DNA from: Paenibacillus_F sp047238265
GTDB taxonomy: Bacteria > Bacillota > Bacilli > Paenibacillales > NBRC-103111
DNA: 64,000 nucleotides
NCBI RefSeq assembly: GCF_047238265.1
Contig: NZ_JBDFMM010000001.1
Location: forward strand, 1,612,001 to 1,676,000
Direction: 5' to 3'
Below are positions 53,192-61,615 of the stretch, piece after piece. Position 1 is the stretch's first letter. Each line of letters opens with the position of its first letter. The notes beneath the pieces are model-generated. The model made no database searches. It was given only the letters and a program-made list of their open reading frames with translations, and had not been told where the DNA came from. The position numbers and the translations under genes are program-made.

Positions 53192-54250
53192 ATGTCAAAC
53201 GTTCAAGGCCAATTAACCTACACCGAAATCAGTGCCCAGTCCGCCGCTCTCCAGGCCGCGTGGGATCAGCTCCAGAAGCAGTCCGACTGGGTGAGCCGTT
53301 ATATAAGAAACGATCAATACGAGGAAGTCGTTTTTATCGGATCGGGCTCTTCTTACTATCAGTCGATCACGATGGCGGCGACGTTCCGCAAATGGACCGG
53401 ACGCAGCGCATCCGCACAGCCTTCCTCCGACATTTTCCTGCTCCGCGACGCTACCCTCCCGAGAGAGAAGAAGCTTCTGATTGTAGGCGTATCGCGTTCG
53501 GGAGAATCCCACGAGGTACTTCTTGCGCTTGATTCCGTCAAAAATGCGGCTCATATCGATACGTGCGGCATTACCTGCCACGAGACGAGCAAATTGTTCG
53601 GGATGACGGAATGTCTGCTTTCTCCGCTGGGCAAAGAGAAGAGCACGGTGATGAGCAAATCGCTCAGCTCCATGACCTTTATGATGCAGGCCGCAATCGC
53701 GATGGCGGCGGGCAGCGAGGCATACTTACAAGAGCTTAAAACTGTGTTAGAATTAGACGAAGAACTGGTCAAAGCCTCGGATACGGGCATCAAAGAATGG
53801 GTGTCGGCGCACGACTTCAACAAAACGGTCTATCTCGGACTCGGAGCACTCGGAGGTTTGGCGCTTGAAGCCTGCCTCAAGCTGAAGGAAATGACGTATA
53901 CGTGGACGGAAGCGTACGGCACGCTTGAGTTCAGACACGGTCCCAAATCCATCGTCGACTCGGGTACGCTTGTCTGCTTCCTGCTTTCACAGTCCGCCCG
54001 CGATTATGAGCTGAAGGTAGCCAGGGAGCTGAAGGAATACGGGGCGACGATCCTGCTTCTGACCGCGGAGCGCGGGGAAGACACGGATTTTGCGGATCTG
54101 GTTCTGGAACTCGGCGGAGCCGCGATCAGCGATGAAGCGCGCAGCGTATTGTATTTGCCCGCTGTCCAGTACAACGGCTATTACAACGCGATGAAACGCG
54201 GGCTGAATCCGGACGATCCGCGTAACCTTACCCAGTTCGTCGAAATTTAA
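53192..54250 (+). CDS. agaS: SIS-domain sugar isomerase/deaminase AgaS-like
   Basis: 352 residues with two SIS domains: EVVFIGSGSSYYQSITMAAT and VGVSRSGESHEVLLAL in the first, VYLGLGALGGLALEACLKLK, with FRHGPKSIVDSGTL in the second. No glutaminase domain, so it is a stand-alone isomerase of the AgaS group. AgaS deaminates galactosamine-6-phosphate to tagatose-6-phosphate. ATG 53192 follows AAGGGAGGAAA. First gene of an operon with a DeoR regulator and a ROK kinase. Confidence 0.9.
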   Translation: MSNVQGQLTYTEISAQSAALQAAWDQLQKQSDWVSRYIRNDQYEEVVFIGSGSSYYQSITMAATFRKWTGRSASAQPSSDIFLLRDATLPREKKLLIVGVSRSGESHEVLLALDSVKNAAHIDTCGITCHETSKLFGMTECLLSPLGKEKSTVMSKSLSSMTFMMQAAIAMAAGSEAYLQELKTVLELDEELVKASDTGIKEWVSAHDFNKTVYLGLGALGGLALEACLKLKEMTYTWTEAYGTLEFRHGPKSIVDSGTLVCFLLSQSARDYELKVARELKEYGATILLLTAERGEDTDFADLVLELGGAAISDEARSVLYLPAVQYNGYYNAMKRGLNPDDPRNLTQFVEI

Positions 54251-54274
54251 CCTTGTGACGGAGTGACAGTTGAA

Positions 54275-55063
54275 ATGAATGATACGACTCCTTCCAAAGG
54301 AGATCTCAGGCGCCAGCAGATTATGACGATCCTCAAGCAGCAGGGGCGCATTACCATTGGGGAGATCATCGGGCATTTTCAATGTTCGGAAGCGACGGCA
54401 AGACGTGATTTGGACCTTCTGGAGAAAAAAGGCGAGGTTGTCCGCACCATCGGCGGAGCCCTTTTCGAGGGCCTCACGGCGGTCCGCGAAACCTCGTTCG
54501 CCGAGAAAAAGCAGCAGCTCTGGCTGGAGAAGGAAGCGATTGCCCGCAGGGCGGCCGGCCTTATCGAGGAAGGGGACAGCGTCTGCCTGACCGGCGGCAC
54601 CACAACCTTCCTTATTGCCCGCGAACTGAAGCAGCGCCAAGGGATTACGGTCGTGACTAATGCCGTTAATATCGCCATGGAACTGGCCGACAGCGAAGGT
54701 CTGCAGGTGGTCGTCGTCGGCGGCGTCATGCGCAGCAAAAGCTTCGAGCTCAGCGGGCCGCTGGCCGAGAAGACGATCGAGCATCTCAACATCGAGAAGC
54801 TCTTTCTCGGTGTGGACGGCGTTTCCGCGGACAAAGGCATAACGACATTCTCCGAGCTCGAAGCCCAGACAGCCCGTCTGTTGATGAGCCGCACCCAGCA
54901 TACGATAGCAGTGTTTGACCATACCAAGGTGGGGAAAGCCTCCTTGTTCTCCATAGCTCCGCTTGCGGACGTAAACGTGTGTGTGACAGACGCGAGGTTG
55001 GAACCTGACATGGAGAAGGTTCTTGAGCAGCACGGCATTACCACTTTGTATGCGAACGCATAA
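54275..55063 (+). CDS. DeoR/GlpR family regulator (AgaR-like)
   Basis: 262 residues from ATG 54275; a GTG at 54263 overlaps the GGAG site. N-terminal DeoR helix-turn-helix (RRQQIMTILKQQGRITIGEI, CSEATARRDLDLLEKKGEVV) and a C-terminal sugar-phosphate sensor domain (GDSVCLTGGTTTFLIARELK, VVVVGGVMR, EKLFLGVDGVSADKGITT). It probably represses both divergent operons until galactosamine-6-phosphate, tagatose-6-phosphate or a similar effector binds. Confidence 0.93.
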   Translation: MNDTTPSKGDLRRQQIMTILKQQGRITIGEIIGHFQCSEATARRDLDLLEKKGEVVRTIGGALFEGLTAVRETSFAEKKQQLWLEKEAIARRAAGLIEEGDSVCLTGGTTTFLIARELKQRQGITVVTNAVNIAMELADSEGLQVVVVGGVMRSKSFELSGPLAEKTIEHLNIEKLFLGVDGVSADKGITTFSELEAQTARLLMSRTQHTIAVFDHTKVGKASLFSIAPLADVNVCVTDARLEPDMEKVLEQHGITTLYANA

Positions 55064-55081
55064 GGGAAAGGACGGACGGGA

Positions 55082-56056
55082 ATGAGCTTTTTCATCGGCG
55101 TTGATCTCGGAGGAACGAATATTGTGTGCGGCTTGTTGGATGAGGAATTTAACGTCCTCGCCAAAAGCAAACAGCCTACGGAAGCGGCCAAAGGCAGCGA
55201 CTATGTGCTGGAAAAGATTGCGGTTATGGTGGAAACGCTGCTCGGAGAGCAGAATATTGCGTTCGGGCAGTTGAAAGCGGTCGGAATCGGAACGCCGGGC
55301 TTTATCGATCCGGTTCGCGGCGTGTGCGTATTCGCCAGCAATCTCCGCTGGAGCGAAGTGCCGGTATCCGACCAGCTCGGAGCAAGACTGGGCGTCCCGG
55401 TCTTTATCGACAATGACGTCCGCATGTACGTCTACGGCGAAGCCATGAAGGGACCTGGCCGCGGCTACGAGCATGTGCTCGGAATTACGCTCGGGACCGG
55501 GATGTCGGCCGGCTTGGTCAATAACGGCCAGTTGTATTACGGCGGCGGCTTCATGGCCGGCGAAATCGGACATATTCGCGTCGACGATGCGGAAACGACG
55601 CCTTGCGGCTGCGGACTCGTCGGCTGTCTCGAAACGATCGCATCCGCCACGGGTATCGTCCGCCAGGTCAGGGAAGCGCTTGCGGCAGGCCGCGAGAGCA
55701 TCCTGGCCGAGTGGTTCCCGGGTGAGGAAGCGGCTTCCGTTACGGCCGCGGACGTATCCCGCGCGTATGACGAAGGCGACCGCCTGGCAATCGAGGTTAT
55801 GAACCATACCGGCAAGCTGCTGGGCCGCGGACTTTCATATGCCGTAACCATGTACAGCCCCGACGCGTTGATTATCGGAGGGGGAGCATCCCTGGCCGGC
55901 GAGCGTCTGTTCAAGCCTATGCGCGAAGAACTTCAGAAGTCCGTTTACAAAGGCTACTGGGAACGTCTCACCATCCATCCCGGCACCCTTATCGACGACG
56001 GCGGCGTCATCGGCAGCGCGGCTTTCGCCGCTAACCGCGCGGCAGGAATCGTCTAA
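55082..56056 (+). CDS. ROK family sugar kinase
   Basis: 324 residues. ATP-binding DLGGTN at residues 8-13, the ROK zinc motif in GHIRVDD followed by CGCGLVGCLE, and catalytic D in FIDNDVRM. No DNA-binding domain, so it is an enzyme: glucokinase or an amino-sugar kinase. Position behind agaS and the DeoR gene suggests phosphorylation of galactosamine or N-acetylgalactosamine, as done by AgaK in some bacteria; this is inference. ATG 55082 follows GGACGG-type spacing with AAGGGAAAGG. Confidence 0.9.
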   Translation: MSFFIGVDLGGTNIVCGLLDEEFNVLAKSKQPTEAAKGSDYVLEKIAVMVETLLGEQNIAFGQLKAVGIGTPGFIDPVRGVCVFASNLRWSEVPVSDQLGARLGVPVFIDNDVRMYVYGEAMKGPGRGYEHVLGITLGTGMSAGLVNNGQLYYGGGFMAGEIGHIRVDDAETTPCGCGLVGCLETIASATGIVRQVREALAAGRESILAEWFPGEEAASVTAADVSRAYDEGDRLAIEVMNHTGKLLGRGLSYAVTMYSPDALIIGGGASLAGERLFKPMREELQKSVYKGYWERLTIHPGTLIDDGGVIGSAAFAANRAAGIV

Positions 56057-56124
56057 GCCTTTTTTCGGAGATATTCGAGATTTTTCTAGGTATAAAGTCA
56101 TTATTTAAGCATGTAAAAAACAGG

Positions 56125-56171
56125 AAAGACCTTTCCCTATGTCGAAGTAGGACGGAAAGGTCTTTTTTTTG
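56125..56171 (+). terminator. Terminator of agaS operon
   Basis: AAAGACCTTTCC and GGAAAGGTCTTT pair around a loop of about 17 bases, followed by eight T residues. Confidence 0.92.
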
Positions 56172-56255
56172 CTGCGGCACAACTTGTCTGCCGTAATCGT
56201 CGTCTAAATAGAAGACCGGTACGAAGAGGTTCCGAGGAACTGGGGGGACAGACAC

Positions 56256-56780
56256 TTGTCTGAGAAGAAAAAGCCGGCAAAACCCGGAGAACGGGAAATT
56301 ACTTATCAGGTCGGACGCCATAAAGGCCGTATCCGTACCGGAAAAGGAAAAGGCTCCGCGCAGAAAGAGAAGAACTCCGGACCGAAGCGGGAGCACATTC
56401 ATTCGACAAACTCATCACATACAAGCGACAAAAGAAAGATTGCGGCCGATCATGCGCATTCCCGGACCGAACAAGTTGAAGGGATGCAAGCTGCGGAAGC
56501 GTCTGAGTCTATAGAACTTGCGAGCAATCCTTTCCCTGCGGCTGTTTCCGGCGAAAGCACGTACCGCGAAGAGTGTCCTCCGTCCGGACCGGTAGTTCCG
56601 GCGAAACCGGAAACGCAGGCGGCTCAACTTGCCGGGGAGAACAGCCGGCTTATGGAGCTTCTGTGGCGGTCGACTCCGCTGCCCGGACGGCGGGCCGCGG
56701 CCCTAATAAATTGGGTTCTGCCAGCCGCCGCCGCGGCGTGTACGGTCTGGGCCGTGTCGAAACTTTTATCATTCGGCTGA
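56256..56780 (+). CDS. Basic protein with C-terminal membrane anchor, unknown
   Basis: 174 residues from TTG 56256, seven bases after TGGGGGGA. The first 70 residues are very basic and Lys/Arg/Gly-rich (REITYQVGRHKGRIRTGKGK), the centre is polar and probably disordered, and residues about 150-170 form one membrane helix (ALINWVLPAAAAACTVWAVS). It could bind nucleic acid or a phosphate polymer at the membrane. Not recognised. It precedes another small membrane protein by 28 bp. Confidence 0.65.
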   Translation: MSEKKKPAKPGEREITYQVGRHKGRIRTGKGKGSAQKEKNSGPKREHIHSTNSSHTSDKRKIAADHAHSRTEQVEGMQAAEASESIELASNPFPAAVSGESTYREECPPSGPVVPAKPETQAAQLAGENSRLMELLWRSTPLPGRRAAALINWVLPAAAAACTVWAVSKLLSFG

Positions 56781-56808
56781 ACAGCCTGCCATAAGGGAGA
56801 GGATTCCA

Positions 56809-57228
56809 ATTCAATTATTTACGATTCTGGCCGTTTTTACAGCCTTTTTTGGTTTTTTCGTCACCGCTGCTTCCGCATATACCGCCTGGATGCTGCACCG
56901 GATGCGGAAACGGGATCTGCGGAGTGCCGCTCCCGGTCATACGGCGGAATTTTTGCAGCGGATAACCCCGCTTGATTACGGGCAGTTTGCGCTTACTGCG
57001 ATCGGAATGGTGATGCTTCTTGCCGATCTTGTTGCGGTACTGCGCGATGCGGATGCTTTTCCCGATTATCATATCGGCTATTTGCTGTGCGGATTTTTGT
57101 TCGTGTTTCTGGGTATGCTGATGAGCTTTGGCCGTCTGCTTCTGACGGTCCGGGCATGGCGCTCCTCAGGCGGCGCGGCTTTTCCACATCATCACGGCCA
57201 GCCACACCGAGCTGACAAGGCCGAATAA
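56809..57228 (+). CDS. Small membrane protein, possible ATT start
   Basis: 139 residues if started at ATT 56809, six bases after AAGGGAGAGG. The first 30 residues then form a good membrane helix (QLFTILAVFTAFFGFFVTAA). The first ATG in frame (56890) would remove that helix and has no binding site. Further helices at about residues 60-78 and 92-112. The last 20 codons overlap, in antisense, the 3' end of the ykvI gene. Unknown function; probably co-transcribed with the preceding gene. Confidence 0.6.
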   Translation: MQLFTILAVFTAFFGFFVTAASAYTAWMLHRMRKRDLRSAAPGHTAEFLQRITPLDYGQFALTAIGMVMLLADLVAVLRDADAFPDYHIGYLLCGFLFVFLGMLMSFGRLLLTVRAWRSSGGAAFPHHHGQPHRADKAE

Positions 57229-58208
57229 CGGATAAAGCGCCGCAAGTAGCGGCTTAAAGCCGATCAGGCTGACGACATAACTGAGCACGATAAGCAGGAG
57301 AAGAACGGTTCTGCGGCTCAGGCCCGTCCGCTGCTGCAGCGCTGCAGGGTAAGCCCGTAAGTATTGGAAAGATACGTCGTAAAGATTTCACCATAGATGA
57401 CAAGAAGATACGCTAAAGGGATGAAAGTTCCCATCCCGTTCATAATCCGGGCCATCGGAATGCCGAACTGGCGGATTCCCGGCATCTGCGCGCTCAGGGC
57501 ATAATGCGCGGCGAAGAGCAGCAGGCCGATTCCGATCCCGCCGAGCAGAGCGCCCCGGAAGAGTACGCGCCGGTCTTTGATTTGAGCGCCGAGCGGCACG
57601 AGAACCGCTTGGGCGGTAGCGAGGTTAAAGCCGACGTAGAGCAGGGGCGCGGTCCAGGCGCTGAGCGGCGAATGGTCGGTGCCGAGGGTCAGCCATGCCT
57701 GCGAAGTGGGGAGCTTGTTTGTGTAAAGCACCAGAATAAGACTGAATGCGGCCATAACCGGCACGACGATTGTGTTTACCGCCATAATCGCACCGATACC
57801 GCGTGTGATTACCGCATAGGACAGGACCGCGGTGACGAGCAATCCGCTCTGGAAGGGCAGGGACAAGTGCTCGGAGAAAACCGTGCCTCCGCCGGCCAGC
57901 ATGACCGACGAGATCCCGAAAAGAACGAATAAAGTGAACAAACTGATCCATCCGCCGAGTTTCGGGCCGAATAAAGCGATATTCAAATCTTCGTATGACT
58001 CCGCCCGGACATCGTGCGCCATAAGCATCATTTTGATGCCCAGCCATACGAATAAGACGCTCGCGAGCGCGATGGTCAAGGAAGCCGCCGCGCCGTAGCG
58101 GGTAAAAAACTGCAGGATCTCCTGACCTGAGGCAAAACCCGCTCCCACGACCGTCCCGACATACGTAAAAGCAACCTGTGCGGTTTGCGTCCATGTTTTA
58201 GAAGCCAT
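57167..58208 (-). pseudogene. ykvI: YkvI family membrane protein, frameshifted
   Basis: A transporter-like protein of ten or eleven helices (LeuT-fold YkvI family), beginning VAFTYVGTVVGAGFASGQEI. The first frame from ATG 58208 (after GAAGGGTGA) ends prematurely at 57318 with RCSSGRA. The expected last 55 residues, LQQRTGLSRRTVLLLLLIVL then VSLIGFKPLLAALYPLFG, continue in another frame to a stop at 57167. One base is missing near 57336-57346, at the palindrome CTGCAGCGCTGCAG. Joined, the length is about 347 residues, normal for the family. Function unknown. Confidence 0.85.
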
Positions 58209-58317
58209 TGTTCTCACCCTTCACGTTTCGTACTAGTACAAGGTATGTTTCGGACCGGACGGGCATGACAGCAACATAAGAAACGCGCAGGAACAACCCC
58301 GTTAGGAGTGTTATGTA

Positions 58318-58929
58318 GTGAAAGAAACGATCTTTGAGCTGATTTCCAATTACGGGTATACGGCTCTTTACGCTCTGCTTGCCGCCGGCATAGTCGGCCT
58401 GCCGATTCCCGACGAGACGCTGATGACGTTTGTCGGCTCTCTCACGATGGACAACGGTCCGTTGAATTTTACGCATTCGCTTATCGTCTCCTACCTGGGG
58501 ACGATGACGGGGATGCTGATTTCCTATACGGTCGGACTCCGGCTCGGCAAACCCTTCCTTTACAAAATCGGAAAGTGGGTGCGCATCAAGCAGGAGCGGA
58601 TCACCCGTACGGAACTTTGGTTTCAGAAATACGGCATGTGGGCCGTCTTTTTCGGCTATTTCGTTCCGGGGCTCCGGCATTTTACCTGTTATCTGGCGGG
58701 AGTCAGCGGAATTACCCTCTGGCGTTATCTGCTTTTTGCGGGATCGGGCGCTTTGCTGTGGTGCTGTACGTTTCTTTCGCTCGGACATTTTATCGGGGCC
58801 AATTTTGAAGCGGTGCTAAAGGGGATTCACTCGTACCTCGGCATCTGTCTCTTATGGCTTGCCGTTGCCGCGGCAGTCGGTTTTCTTATTTTCTATCTCA
58901 TCCGCAAAAAAAGAAAAAAGAACAGTTAA
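58318..58929 (+). CDS. DedA family membrane protein
   Basis: 203 residues from GTG 58318, after TTAGGAGTG. Five or six helices with the VTT/SNARE-associated core: GLPIPDETLMTFVGSL, GMLISYTVGLRLGKP and the re-entrant FFGYFVPGLRHFTCYLAG, which contains the conserved Arg-His. DedA proteins act in lipid carrier recycling (undecaprenyl phosphate), phospholipid flipping and membrane homeostasis. A 10-residue Lys/Arg tail follows the last helix. Its stop codon lies inside the terminator stem. Confidence 0.93.
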   Translation: MKETIFELISNYGYTALYALLAAGIVGLPIPDETLMTFVGSLTMDNGPLNFTHSLIVSYLGTMTGMLISYTVGLRLGKPFLYKIGKWVRIKQERITRTELWFQKYGMWAVFFGYFVPGLRHFTCYLAGVSGITLWRYLLFAGSGALLWCCTFLSLGHFIGANFEAVLKGIHSYLGICLLWLAVAAAVGFLIFYLIRKKRKKNS

Positions 58930-58970
58930 AAACCCGCCGGCCTTAGGGCTGCGGGTTTTTAACTGTTCTT
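58919..58970. terminator. Terminator overlapping dedA stop codon
   Basis: A perfect 20-bp stem (58919-58938 with 58951-58970) and a 12-base loop. The left arm includes the last dedA codons and its stop. A and T runs inside the arms make it work in both directions. Confidence 0.88.
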
Positions 58971-58980
58971 GCACCGGCGC

Positions 58981-59637
58981 TTAGCTGGCCGGGAACAATT
59001 TGATCGATTGAATCACATGGCTTTCCGGGTCAAGATCCAGCTTCAATACGGTGTTGCGGGCTTTATAGGTCAGCACGTAATCCGTGCGGTTGTCGGGCTT
59101 GCCCAGAACGTTCGCGGCCTCATCGGCGGATTGTCCGAGACGAAGCCCGCCCAGCCCGGGATCGATATCGGCCGATTGAATCTGGACGAACTCGAGGCGG
59201 TCGAACACATTAAAGCCGACGGAGAAGGACCCGTATTCGTATACCGTGACGGACTGGGGATCCTCATCCATGACGAACATGTTCTTCGCTTTCCCGAAGA
59301 GGTTCAGGACCTCGTCTTTGGGCGTTCCCAGCGTAACGCCCATCAAGGCCGGATTGCTGGCACGGTATGTATTCTCCGGAGTAACCACCGGCTTGGCTTT
59401 GACCGGCCCTTCCGTATTTTCGTTGGAAGAAACGGCAGCCGGGCGGTCGGGAACCGGTGTTTGTCCGGCTGCACCGGAAGGCGAAGGCTGCGCGTTTCCG
59501 TCAGATTGTGCCTGATTTGCGGAGGAGCCGGCAGGTTCTTTCCCCCAAAACGTATGTACAGCTTCACAGCCCGCCGCCGCCGGCAGAACGGAGATCAGAA
59601 GACCGATCATCGCTGCTCTGCGGAGTTTGTTCTTCAT
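58981..59637 (-). CDS. Lipoprotein with two SmpA/DUF4309-like repeats
   Basis: 218 residues from ATG 59637 (after GAAAGGAACG). Lipobox PAAAGC at about residue 24, a Ser/Pro/Asn-rich linker to residue about 90, then two repeats, MGVTLGTPKDEVLNLFGKAK and GGLRLGQSADEAANVLGKPD, each followed by strands (YEYGSFSVGF, YKARNTVLKLDL). The G-x-x-x-G-x-x-x-D/A-E-V-x-x-x-(F/L)GKP repeat is found in DUF4309 and BamE-like proteins of the cell envelope. Unknown function. Confidence 0.75.
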   Translation of the reverse strand: MKNKLRRAAMIGLLISVLPAAAGCEAVHTFWGKEPAGSSANQAQSDGNAQPSPSGAAGQTPVPDRPAAVSSNENTEGPVKAKPVVTPENTYRASNPALMGVTLGTPKDEVLNLFGKAKNMFVMDEDPQSVTVYEYGSFSVGFNVFDRLEFVQIQSADIDPGLGGLRLGQSADEAANVLGKPDNRTDYVLTYKARNTVLKLDLDPESHVIQSIKLFPAS

Positions 59638-59843
59638 TGCAATCGTTCCTTTCTTCTGCCGCACCGGTTCCGGACGCGGAGCGACATTCCTTATCATACG
59701 CCCTAGGGACGATTCGTTCAAATTTCATATCGGCTTAGATGAGGGGATAGCGGAGACTGACGCCGGTGTAACGCCTCCGTAATCTGCTTTGCACGTTTTA
59801 AGCCGGCTTTTCTCGTTCTGCCGGCGGCAGGAAGTAGGAGTTG

Positions 59844-59951
59844 ATGTCCCGCTATTTATACAGACTGGTCAAAGGGCCGAAAAGTTCCGGGAGAAAGGAC
59901 CTAAGGCGTAAAATGGGACTTGAAACCTATGTTTGGCTTGTGGTACGTTAA
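59844..59951 (+). CDS. Possible 35-residue peptide before xpt
   Basis: ATG 59844 lies three bases after GTAGGAG and opens a basic peptide (MSRYLYRLVKGPKSSGRKDL ...VWLVVR) ending 27 bases before xpt. The site is close to the start codon and there is nothing to compare with. Otherwise the gap 59640-59978 holds no recognisable riboswitch or other feature. Confidence 0.22.
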   Translation: MSRYLYRLVKGPKSSGRKDLRRKMGLETYVWLVVR

Positions 59952-59978
59952 CACATATTCAAAGGTGGAGGAGAAGCT

Positions 59979-60551
59979 ATGGAACTGTTGAAACAACGTA
60001 TCTTAGAAGCCGGAAGCGTCGTTTCCGACCAAGTCGTTAAATTGGATGCCATCTTGAATCATCAAGTCGATCCTGCATTGATTAAGGAAATGGGCAGGGA
60101 ATTCGCACGGCGCTTTGTAGAAAGCTCGCCTACCAAAGTGCTGACTGTCGAATCGTCCGGAATCCCGCTTTCTTTTGCCGTCGCCAGCGAACTGGGCATC
60201 CCGTTTATTTTCGCCAGACGCAAAAAGTCGGTGACTATGGGCGAGGATACTTATTGTGAACGCGTACCGTCCTTCACCAAAGGAATCGTGACGGATATTA
60301 TGGTTTCTTCCCAATATATAACCGCAAACGACCGGATTTTAATCATAGACGACATAATCGCCAACGGCGATGCGGCCAGGGGCCTGATCCGAATTGTGGA
60401 GCGCTCGGGAGCCGAACTGGTCGGAGTCGGTATCGCGGTAGAGAAGGCGTTTCAAGCCGGAGGCCGGGCGATCCGTGAACAGGGGATCCGTACGGAGTCT
60501 CTCGTAACGATAACTTCCCTTGAACAAGGACATATTGTGTTCGCAGATTGA
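59979..60551 (+). CDS. xpt: Xanthine phosphoribosyltransferase
   Basis: 190 residues. It converts xanthine and PRPP to XMP in purine salvage. N-terminus MELLKQRILEAGSVVSDQVV, LTVESSGIPLSFAVASELGI and the PRPP loop ILIIDDIIANGDAARGLI match the family. ATG 59979 follows AGGTGGAGGAG. In B. subtilis xpt is followed by pbuX and preceded by a purine riboswitch; neither is seen here. Confidence 0.95.
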   Translation: MELLKQRILEAGSVVSDQVVKLDAILNHQVDPALIKEMGREFARRFVESSPTKVLTVESSGIPLSFAVASELGIPFIFARRKKSVTMGEDTYCERVPSFTKGIVTDIMVSSQYITANDRILIIDDIIANGDAARGLIRIVERSGAELVGVGIAVEKAFQAGGRAIREQGIRTESLVTITSLEQGHIVFAD

Positions 60552-60613
60552 CCGTTATTTTATGAAAACATTTTCATTCTGCTTCAATGCTTTCCTGGAA
60601 GGGGTAAATTCGA

Positions 60614-60619
60614 TATAAT
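60614..60619 (+). promoter_or_regulatory. -10 element
   Basis: TATAAT 32 bases before the next gene; the -35 region is weak (TTTCCT). Confidence 0.4.
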
Positions 60620-60650
60620 AGAGGAAGGTAACTGGAGAGGAGGGATCGCT

Positions 60651-60977
60651 ATGGGAAATGAGCAAATTCCAGCCGAATATTTGCTGGAGAAGCTGTCCGA
60701 AGCGAAGAACCATTTCGAACGCGCCCTAGACTGCAAACACACCGAGTTTGATGATTTGTACCCGTATATGATTGAACACCCTCAATTTTTCTGGTATAAA
60801 CGATACGTGGCATGGTCTGAACTTCTTACGGTGGTCAAATTCTTTATGGAACTTTCCGTTCCATGGGAATCCCAGTTTACGGTTCAGCAGGTCGATTATA
60901 TCAAGAAACGCGTCATGTCGAGCAAAGTATTGGATTGCTGGTTTGAAAATACGGATTCCAAAGAACACGTCGGCTGA
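60651..60977 (+). CDS. Conserved small protein, unknown function
   Basis: 108 residues, acidic and aromatic-rich (YPYMIEHPQFFWYKRYVAWS, VDYIKKRVMSSKVLDCWFEN). No signal or membrane segment. ATG 60651 follows TGGAGAGGAGGGAT, a very strong site. It carries two hairpins after its stop. Not recognised; a soluble helical protein. Confidence 0.75.
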   Translation: MGNEQIPAEYLLEKLSEAKNHFERALDCKHTEFDDLYPYMIEHPQFFWYKRYVAWSELLTVVKFFMELSVPWESQFTVQQVDYIKKRVMSSKVLDCWFENTDSKEHVG

Positions 60978-61027
60978 CGTGTTCCTCATAAGCAAGACCT
61001 GCCGGGAAGCCGGCAGGTCTTTTTTTA
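60962..61027. terminator. Two consecutive hairpins, the second a terminator
   Basis: GAACACGTC-GGCT-GACGTGTTC (60963-60984) overlaps the stop codon. AAGACCTGCCGG-GAAG-CCGGCAGGTCTT with seven T residues follows (60993-61026). It also faces the convergent gene at 61025. Confidence 0.9.
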
Positions 61028-61336
61028 ATTCAACACATTCATTTCTTCGATATGTTTGCGGGTTTCTTCCGTCCCCAAATTGTAAAGCGTCTGGTAGATC
61101 TGCTTGAGATCATAGTCGTAGGCGTCGTTTTCTTTATCCTTGTGATATTCCTTAAAAGGCAGGAGAGCCCGGAAATGCGTCTGTTCGTCCGACTCGTCTA
61201 TAACCTCGAAAAGCTCGGCCAGTTTGTCGATTTCCTCATCCGTTGCCTTTATTTCGAAATCGAAGTTGATCTCGTCCGCTTCGTCGACGATTTGTTTGGA
61301 ACCTACGCTGACGTAAAATGTTTTTTTGCCGTCCAT
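61025..61336 (-). CDS. Conserved small acidic protein
   Basis: 103 residues (start MDGKKTFYVSVGSKQIVDEA). The pattern of strands followed by acidic helices (EIKATDEEIDKLAELFEVID, FKEYHKDKENDAYDYDLKQI) is one I associate with uncharacterised Bacillus and Paenibacillus proteins. No signal or catalytic motif. ATG 61336 follows GGGAGCG. Unknown function. Confidence 0.75.
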   Translation of the reverse strand: MDGKKTFYVSVGSKQIVDEADEINFDFEIKATDEEIDKLAELFEVIDESDEQTHFRALLPFKEYHKDKENDAYDYDLKQIYQTLYNLGTEETRKHIEEMNVLN

Positions 61337-61615
61337 CGCTTTTCGCTCCCTTCATATAAGCCTGACCGCAGGTTTTACCCCTTCATCTTAAAAGGATTGC
61401 CCAACTAGCCGGCTTCTAAAACCACGCAGGCTGCAGATTTTATTACCCGGAGCCCGAAAAAAATGAATCAGGCGGTTCCATCCGATCTAAGGGCTTCTTG
61501 GCTTGCCGCCGGCTTTTGTGTATGCTAGTAGGGATGCCGGCTTTGCCTTTTGCGGGGGAGCAGGCTTAAGATACAATTGCCCAGGAAATTTTTTGGAGCA
61601 AAAGGAGGGCTTGTC

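Noticed and set aside
53987..55807. Open frame of 606 codons on the minus strand
   Set aside because: Antisense to agaS, the DeoR gene and the ROK gene, all of which are clear families. It is a by-product of G+C-rich codon use.
59640..59978. Purine riboswitch before xpt
   Set aside because: I looked for the conserved three-way junction elements (TATA...GGG, GTTTCTACC, CCG...AAATT..CGACTA-like core) and found none.
61337..61615. Cobalamin riboswitch before cbiZ
   Set aside because: No B12 box (AGYCAGGAGACCTGCC-like) or GCCACTG element is present in the leader.
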